Source of the DNA: Streptomyces sp. LUP30
GTDB taxonomy: Bacteria; Actinomycetota; Actinomycetes; Streptomycetales; Streptomycetaceae
DNA: 64,000 bases
NCBI RefSeq assembly: GCF_001746365.1
Contig: NZ_MJAJ01000045.1
Coordinates: 72,861 to 136,860 of the forward strand
Direction: 5' to 3'
Below, in pieces: positions 59,063-64,000 of this stretch. Positions within the stretch are counted from its first letter, which is position 1; every line of letters begins with the position of its first letter. Made by a program: the position numbers and the translations under genes. The notes beneath the pieces were generated by a model. It was not told the origin of the DNA, ran no database searches, and worked only from the letters and a program-made list of their open reading frames with translations.

Positions 59063-62000
59063 GCGATCTTCTCCCCTACCCAGCGGGCGAGTTCGAGCGG
59101 GCTGAGAGCGGCGACGGGCATGCCGGAGGCGACGAGCCGACCCGCGACGCCCGTGGAGTAGCGCGGCCGGCCGGAGTCGTCGAGGCTCGCGCAGCCCAGC
59201 ACATGGCAGCCCGCCCCGACCAGCGCCCGCACCTCGGCGAGCAGCCCGCCGAGCGGGTAACCCTCCTCGAAGTCGCTGACGACGACCACGAGGGTGCGCG
59301 AGGGCACGGTGACCAGCTCGCGGGCGTGCCGCAGGCCCGCCGCGATGTGCGTGCCCCCGCCGACGCTGACCTCCAGCAGCAACGACAACGGGTCCTCGAC
59401 GTGGCCGGTGAGGTCGATGACCTCGGTGGAGAAGGCCAGGAAGTGGGTGGAGAGGGTCGGCACCCCGGCGAGCACCGAGGCGGTGAGCGCCGCCCACACG
59501 GTGGACGCCTCCATGGATCCCGACACGTCCGTCACCAGGATCAGCCGCCAGTCGGCCGACCGCCGGGCCCGCGCGCGGAACACCGGGCGCTCGGGGACGA
59601 CCCGGATCGTGCCGTCCGGGCCGCGCCGTGCGGTCGCCAGGTTGGCGCGCAGGGTGCGGGGCAGGTCCAGTCCGCCGCCCGGACGGCGGCTGGGCCGCGG
59701 CAGTGCCGTGCCGTGCAGGGCGGGACGCAGCCGCGTGGCCAGTTGCCGGGTCAGCGCCTCCACCAGCCGGCGCACGAGCGGGCGCAGCGTGGCCAGCCGC
59801 ACCTCGGGCAGCCCGCCGGCGTGCCGCAGCACCGTGCGCAGCAGATCGACCGAGGGGCGCACGCTGTCGGCGTCCAGCTCGGCGAGCACGTCGTCGCGGC
59901 CGGCCGCCGCGGCCGCCGCCAGTACCTCCTCACGGATGCCCGGCCCGAAGAGCGCGGCCAGCTCCTGCGACCACTCGCGCACCCCCGGATACGGCATCTC
60001 CCGGCCGCCGCCGACGGCCCCCCGGTCCGTGAGGTCCCCCCGGCTGCCCTCGCCGCGCCCGCTGCCGTACAGCTCGTCCAGCGCCGTGGCCAACGGGCGG
60101 GCGGCGGGCGGGAGTCGGTCGGCGCGTCGCCCCAGGACGAGCCGCCAGCGGTCGGCGGGCGCGAGGACACGGCCCTCTCCCGCGGTGTCTCCCGGGCCCT
60201 CGTCTCCCGGGCTCGCTACCGCGCCTCCTCGCGGCTCCTGCCCCTGCCCGACGCCGAAGCCCTCCCCGGGGCCGCCGACCGCGTGCGGGGCCGCGGGCGC
60301 CGTGGCGGCGGGTGTGGGGACGGCTGGGGGAGCGGTGGACGCAGGTCGAGTGGACGCCGGCCGGGCGGACGCGGCTTCCGCGGGCGAGGATCCGGTGGCC
60401 GCGGCTGCGTCACCGCCCCGCGGGGGCAGCAGACCCAGCGACCGCAGGACGGCGCGGGCCGCCAGGTCCGCCCCCGCCCAGACGGCGAGGGCGGCCGGGT
60501 CCAGGCCGTCGGTGTCGGCCACCCGCTCGGCGCCCAGGCGCTCCTCCACCGAGGCCAGCAGGCGGTCGCGGGCCGCCGGGCTGAGGGTGTCGAACCCGCC
60601 CCGCAGCGCCGGCAGCCGGTCCAGGAACTGCCGGTCGGGCAGCTCCGACACACGGTCGAGCAGTGGCTCCAGGGCCGGCGCCGCCGCCTCCAGCAGCGGT
60701 CCGGCGGCCGTCAGCAGGCCGCTCAGCCGCGCGGTCAGACCGGACCGGGACTCGGCGTCGACCCCGCCGTCGACCCAGGACGCCACGCGGTCGCCGAAGA
60801 TCCGGGCGTCCTCCTGACCCAGCAGCACCCTGACGGCTCCGGCGGCGCCGCGCATCAGCGGGGAGCCGTCGGCGGCCAGCCGGGCGAGGGCGTCGGCGAG
60901 CCGGATGCCGCCGACGAGGTCGGCGCGGTGGGCGAGTTCCAGCAGGGCGTGCGCGTCGGCCGGATCCTCGGAACCGGTCAGGCCGTCCACCTGGCGCACC
61001 GCCGCCGCGGTGAGCAGTTCGGCGACGGCCGTCACCCGGGCCGTACGGCCGGCGTGGAGGCCCAGTCCTGCGACGTGACCGGCCCGCAGCCGGTCCGACA
61101 GGGAGAGAGCGGCGAGCAGTTCGGGCAGCGTGCCGGCCTGCGGCAGCACCTCGGCGACGTCGCCGAGCCGCTCGTCGGTGAGCGCGTCGAGCCCGCACTC
61201 CGCGGCTTCCGCGAGTCCCAGCAGAACCTGCGCGGCCGTCGGCCCGCCCTCCTCCAGCTCCGCGCGCCGCCGTTCCCGCAGCACGCCCTCGGCGGCCTGG
61301 GCAGGAGTGACGCCGCGTACCCCGGCGGCGGTCAGCACGGCCGCCGTGGCGGGCGTCCAGCGCGCCTCCCAGCGGGAGGTGAGGGCCTGGGCGCCGCCCG
61401 CGCCGACGACCTCCTTCGGCTCCCCGTAGGGCACCCCGCACACCGTCAGCCTGCGCAGCAACAACTCACGGCGCCGGTCGAGGTCGGAGCGCAGGGGGTC
61501 GAGGCGGAGGTCCCGTGCGGCGCCCGAGGGGCTCTCCGGTCCGGGCAGACCCAGCGCGGCGACCTCCGCCTCGACCGCGGGGGCGAGCCCGCTGCGCGGC
61601 GCGTCCGGCGCGGGCCGTCCCGTGCGCGTGCCGATGAGCACCCGCTCCATCGCCCGCGCGACGGCCCTGCCCCGCCCGTACGGCTCGCCCTGCGCGAGGA
61701 CCGTCTGCACCGCCTCGACCAACTCGCCCCGGCCCGCCGCGGGCAGCCCGCGCAACCGGGCCAGGTCCGAGGCGAGCCGGCTGATCTCGCGCGCGTCGGC
61801 CGGCCCGGACGGATGTCCCAGGCCGCGCAGCTCCGCGCACACCCGCACGGCCGCCCGCGTGAGCGCCTCCTCCAGGGCGGCCGGGTCACCGGCGGCCCGG
61901 AGCACCATGTCCTGCCACTCCGGGTCCCGGATGCCGGCCGGATACCCGGAACGCTCGTCCAACAGGTGGTAGGCGTACGGGATCAGAGAGGTGACCCAGG

Positions 62001-62796
62001 AGACCCGCCGCGTCCCGGCGGCGTCGGCGTGGACCTCGGCGCGGGCGTCGTCGGTCGGGGCGGCCGGCGCCGGCCGGTCCGAAGCCGAACCGGTCAGCGC
62101 GGGCGCGTGGAAGGCGCCTACCAGCACGGCGGCCCGCTCGCCGCCTGCGGTGGCCTCGGCGATCCGGGACCGCATCCACCGCTCCCGCCGCAGGTCCAGT
62201 TCTGCCACCCCGCCCGAGGCGGCCGCGTCCTCACGCAGCGCCCACCCCGTCAGCAGCGCGGCCCGGCGCAGCGCCTCGGGGGGCGAGCCCGGTGCGGTCG
62301 CCTCGACGAGCCGGTCCCACAGGTCGTCCCCCGGGCGGCCCGTGAGGCGGGCCCGCAGTGCTCCGGCGAGCCCGAGGGACCCTCCCGGCGCCGGGCCGTC
62401 GCGCCCCTCGCCCCATGCCCGGTCGGCGAGGGGCAGGTCGCAGGCGATCACCGCGACGCCGTGCCGGGCGGCCCAGCGCACGGCCGCCAGCTCGGGCGAG
62501 AAGTCGGCGAACGGATAGAACGCCGGGCTCCCGCCGCCTCTGGCGTCACCGGGAGCGGCGGCGAGCGCGACCGGGGCCCGCGTGGCCGCGTGCCCGAGCC
62601 AGGGGAGCCACTCCTGCATCTCGGCCGGCAGTTCGACCAGCAGCACGTCCGGCTCGGCCTCGTCCAGCAGCGCGGGCACGGCGGCGGCCAGCGAGGGCGC
62701 GTGGTGCCGTACGCCGATGAGGTAGGGCCCGGCCGGATCGGTGAGCGCGGCGAGCGCGTCGTCCGGAGCGTCCGTCGGGGTGGGGTGAGGGGACAC
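59059..62796 (-). CDS. DUF5682-VWA fusion protein (YehM-YehP-like)
   Basis: A protein of 1245 residues from GTG 62796 (GGAGGG site), 5 bp after the MoxR gene stop. The N-terminal DUF5682 part (about 20-280) has GVRHHAPSLAAAVPALLDEA and VLLVELPAEMQEW, then AVLVGAFHAPALTG: a motif pair like that of TraB/EreA/ChaN-type enzymes. A long Ala/Arg-rich helical middle and a disordered Pro/Ala linker (about 800-870) follow. The C-terminal VWA domain has an intact MIDAS (VTDVSGSMEAS, near 1088; SVGGGTHIAAGL; VSDFEEGYP). E. coli encodes the two parts as separate genes, yehM and yehP. Confidence 0.85.
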   Translation of the reverse strand: MSPHPTPTDAPDDALAALTDPAGPYLIGVRHHAPSLAAAVPALLDEAEPDVLLVELPAEMQEWLPWLGHAATRAPVALAAAPGDARGGGSPAFYPFADFSPELAAVRWAARHGVAVIACDLPLADRAWGEGRDGPAPGGSLGLAGALRARLTGRPGDDLWDRLVEATAPGSPPEALRRAALLTGWALREDAAASGGVAELDLRRERWMRSRIAEATAGGERAAVLVGAFHAPALTGSASDRPAPAAPTDDARAEVHADAAGTRRVSWVTSLIPYAYHLLDERSGYPAGIRDPEWQDMVLRAAGDPAALEEALTRAAVRVCAELRGLGHPSGPADAREISRLASDLARLRGLPAAGRGELVEAVQTVLAQGEPYGRGRAVARAMERVLIGTRTGRPAPDAPRSGLAPAVEAEVAALGLPGPESPSGAARDLRLDPLRSDLDRRRELLLRRLTVCGVPYGEPKEVVGAGGAQALTSRWEARWTPATAAVLTAAGVRGVTPAQAAEGVLRERRRAELEEGGPTAAQVLLGLAEAAECGLDALTDERLGDVAEVLPQAGTLPELLAALSLSDRLRAGHVAGLGLHAGRTARVTAVAELLTAAAVRQVDGLTGSEDPADAHALLELAHRADLVGGIRLADALARLAADGSPLMRGAAGAVRVLLGQEDARIFGDRVASWVDGGVDAESRSGLTARLSGLLTAAGPLLEAAAPALEPLLDRVSELPDRQFLDRLPALRGGFDTLSPAARDRLLASVEERLGAERVADTDGLDPAALAVWAGADLAARAVLRSLGLLPPRGGDAAAATGSSPAEAASARPASTRPASTAPPAVPTPAATAPAAPHAVGGPGEGFGVGQGQEPRGGAVASPGDEGPGDTAGEGRVLAPADRWRLVLGRRADRLPPAARPLATALDELYGSGRGEGSRGDLTDRGAVGGGREMPYPGVREWSQELAALFGPGIREEVLAAAAAAGRDDVLAELDADSVRPSVDLLRTVLRHAGGLPEVRLATLRPLVRRLVEALTRQLATRLRPALHGTALPRPSRRPGGGLDLPRTLRANLATARRGPDGTIRVVPERPVFRARARRSADWRLILVTDVSGSMEASTVWAALTASVLAGVPTLSTHFLAFSTEVIDLTGHVEDPLSLLLEVSVGGGTHIAAGLRHARELVTVPSRTLVVVVSDFEEGYPLGGLLAEVRALVGAGCHVLGCASLDDSGRPRYSTGVAGRLVASGMPVAALSPLELARWVGEKIA

Positions 62797-62801
62797 GGCC
62801 G

Positions 62802-63974
62802 TCAGCCCTCCAGCACCGTGCGCAGCTCCCACAGGGTGCGCCAGGTGGCGGAACCCTGCTCGGCGCGGCGGCGGACGGGACCGTCCCAGTAGCCGCGCAG
62901 CCGGGCCGCGTCAGCGGGGTCGTCCTTGCGGACCACGCCGAGCAGGTGGCCGGGCAGCAGCCCCAGGACGTCACGGTCTCCGGGGAAGTAGGCCGCGGCG
63001 AGAGCCAGCGCGCCCGCGACGGACACGGCCTCGGCTGTGCTCATCACCGTGGACGGACGTTCCACCTCCCAGCCCTCCGCCGAGCGTCCCTCCCGCAGAT
63101 CGCGGAAGGCCGTGACCAGAGCCTCCAGCACGGCGTCGTCGACCTGGAAGGGCGCCCCGGCCCGCTCCACCGAGGCGCGGGCCTGACCGCGCACCAGGGC
63201 GGTCTCCGCGTCCAGGTCCGGAATCGGGCCGACGGTCTCGAAGTTGAAGCGGCGCTTGAGGGCCGCCGACATCTCCGAGACGCCCCGGTCGCGCAGGTTG
63301 GCCGTGGCGATCAGGTTGAAACCGGGCGCGGCATGCGCCAACGCGTCGGGCGTGCCCGTGAGTTCGGGCACCGCGATGCGCCGCTCCGACAGCAGCGACA
63401 CCAGGGAGTCCTGCACCTCGGGCAGACAGCGGGTGACTTCCTCGACCCGGGCGATGGCGCCCCGGGACATGGCGGCCAGCACCGGCGAGGGCACCAACGC
63501 CTGTCGGCTCGGCCCCTGCGCCAGCAAGAGGGCGTAGTTCCAGCCGTACTTGAGCTGGTCCTCGGTGGTGCCCGCCGTCCCTTGCACGACCAGGCCGCTG
63601 GTGCCGCACACGGCGGTGGACAGCAGCTCGGACAGCATCGACTTGGCGGTGCCGGGCTCACCGACGAGCAGCAGCCCGCGCTCACCGGCGAGGGTGACCA
63701 CACACCGCTCCACCAGCGCCCGGTCGCCGACGAACTTGCCCTCGACCACCAGCCGGCGCGGCGCCCCGTCCGGTGTCCCGACGCCCTCGGGCAGCTTCAG
63801 CGCGCGGCCGTCGCTGCCCATCACGAACGTGACGACGGCACGCGGGGTGAGCCGCCAGGCCGGCGGTCGCGGCCCGTCGTCGTACGCGGCGAGGAAGGCG
63901 AGCTCGGCGGCGTACCGGTCCTCCGGCGGGACGATCTGGCGCTCGGGGGCGGGGGACGGGGCGGTGGCGGTCAT
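62802..63974 (-). CDS. MoxR-family AAA+ ATPase (YehL-like)
   Basis: A protein of 390 residues. Walker A is VGEPGTAKSMLSELLS (Gly105 to Lys111), the Walker B region GAIARVEEVTRCLPEVQDSL (Glu-Glu in place of Asp-Glu), and sensor 1 LIATANLRDRG. MoxR ATPases act as chaperones with VWA partners, here encoded 5 bp downstream. The sequence after the ATG at 63974 ends with the window, so the operon promoter is not visible and further genes upstream cannot be excluded. Confidence 0.9.
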   Translation of the reverse strand: MTATAPSPAPERQIVPPEDRYAAELAFLAAYDDGPRPPAWRLTPRAVVTFVMGSDGRALKLPEGVGTPDGAPRRLVVEGKFVGDRALVERCVVTLAGERGLLLVGEPGTAKSMLSELLSTAVCGTSGLVVQGTAGTTEDQLKYGWNYALLLAQGPSRQALVPSPVLAAMSRGAIARVEEVTRCLPEVQDSLVSLLSERRIAVPELTGTPDALAHAAPGFNLIATANLRDRGVSEMSAALKRRFNFETVGPIPDLDAETALVRGQARASVERAGAPFQVDDAVLEALVTAFRDLREGRSAEGWEVERPSTVMSTAEAVSVAGALALAAAYFPGDRDVLGLLPGHLLGVVRKDDPADAARLRGYWDGPVRRRAEQGSATWRTLWELRTVLEG

Positions 63975-64000
63975 CGGGGCGATGTCTTCCAGGTGAGAGG

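Overview
The window is very GC-rich, its third codon positions are almost always G or C, and start codons are a mix of ATG and GTG. Together with a whole conservon (CvnA-D), the xylA/xylB/xylR arrangement, F420-type PPOX proteins and long GC hairpins between convergent genes, this points to a Streptomyces chromosome (inference from gene content). I see no rRNA, tRNA, phage, insertion sequence or CRISPR. The sequence starts inside a helicase gene and ends just upstream of a MoxR gene.

Layout. 1-7.8 kb: an RNA-metabolism cluster (DEAD-box helicase, CBS protein, RNase J), a zinc-ribbon protein, an ABC exporter, a decayed beta-propeller gene and a PPOX protein. 7.8-10.7 kb: an AldB/ExaC-type aldehyde dehydrogenase with a GAF-domain regulator. 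11-15.2 kb: the xylose locus, with xylB-xylR divergent from xylA across a 139-bp region that carries a candidate XylR operator. 15.3-24 kb: a repeat-rich membrane-anchored protein, a SWIM/SNF2 pair with overlapping genes, small hypotheticals, an MpaB-type oxygenase and a methyltransferase. 24.1-30.3 kb: an MHYT protein, conservon cvnABCD with a small basic ORF before cvnD, then an F420-type PPOX gene and a second roadblock protein. 30.4-36.6 kb: a DUF6397-like protein, TesB, a DUF3516 helicase, a YdjM-like membrane protein, and type B L31 with a DUF5709 protein. 37.1-40.9 kb: a two-gene ABC exporter whose two ATP sites are degraded in complementary ways. 41-57 kb: an L,D-transpeptidase-like lipoprotein, a secreted PNGase A-like amidase, DctA, a MarR-ABC efflux pair, a short MltG-like protein, a flavin monooxygenase, YjbQ, an unusual cytochrome P450, a secreted glycoside hydrolase with its LacI regulator, and a DinB-like protein.

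57.2-64 kb: a tightly coupled minus-strand operon, MoxR AAA+ ATPase -> DUF5682-VWA fusion -> SWIM protein. It has the same parts as the poorly understood E. coli yehL-yehM-yehP-yehQ set, with the M and P parts fused. Together with a TraB/EreA-like motif pair in its DUF5682 part, this is my best candidate for an undescribed system. The window also holds several clear control sites: perfect inverted repeats between convergent genes, palindromes in front of regulator genes, and short tandem repeats in promoter positions.
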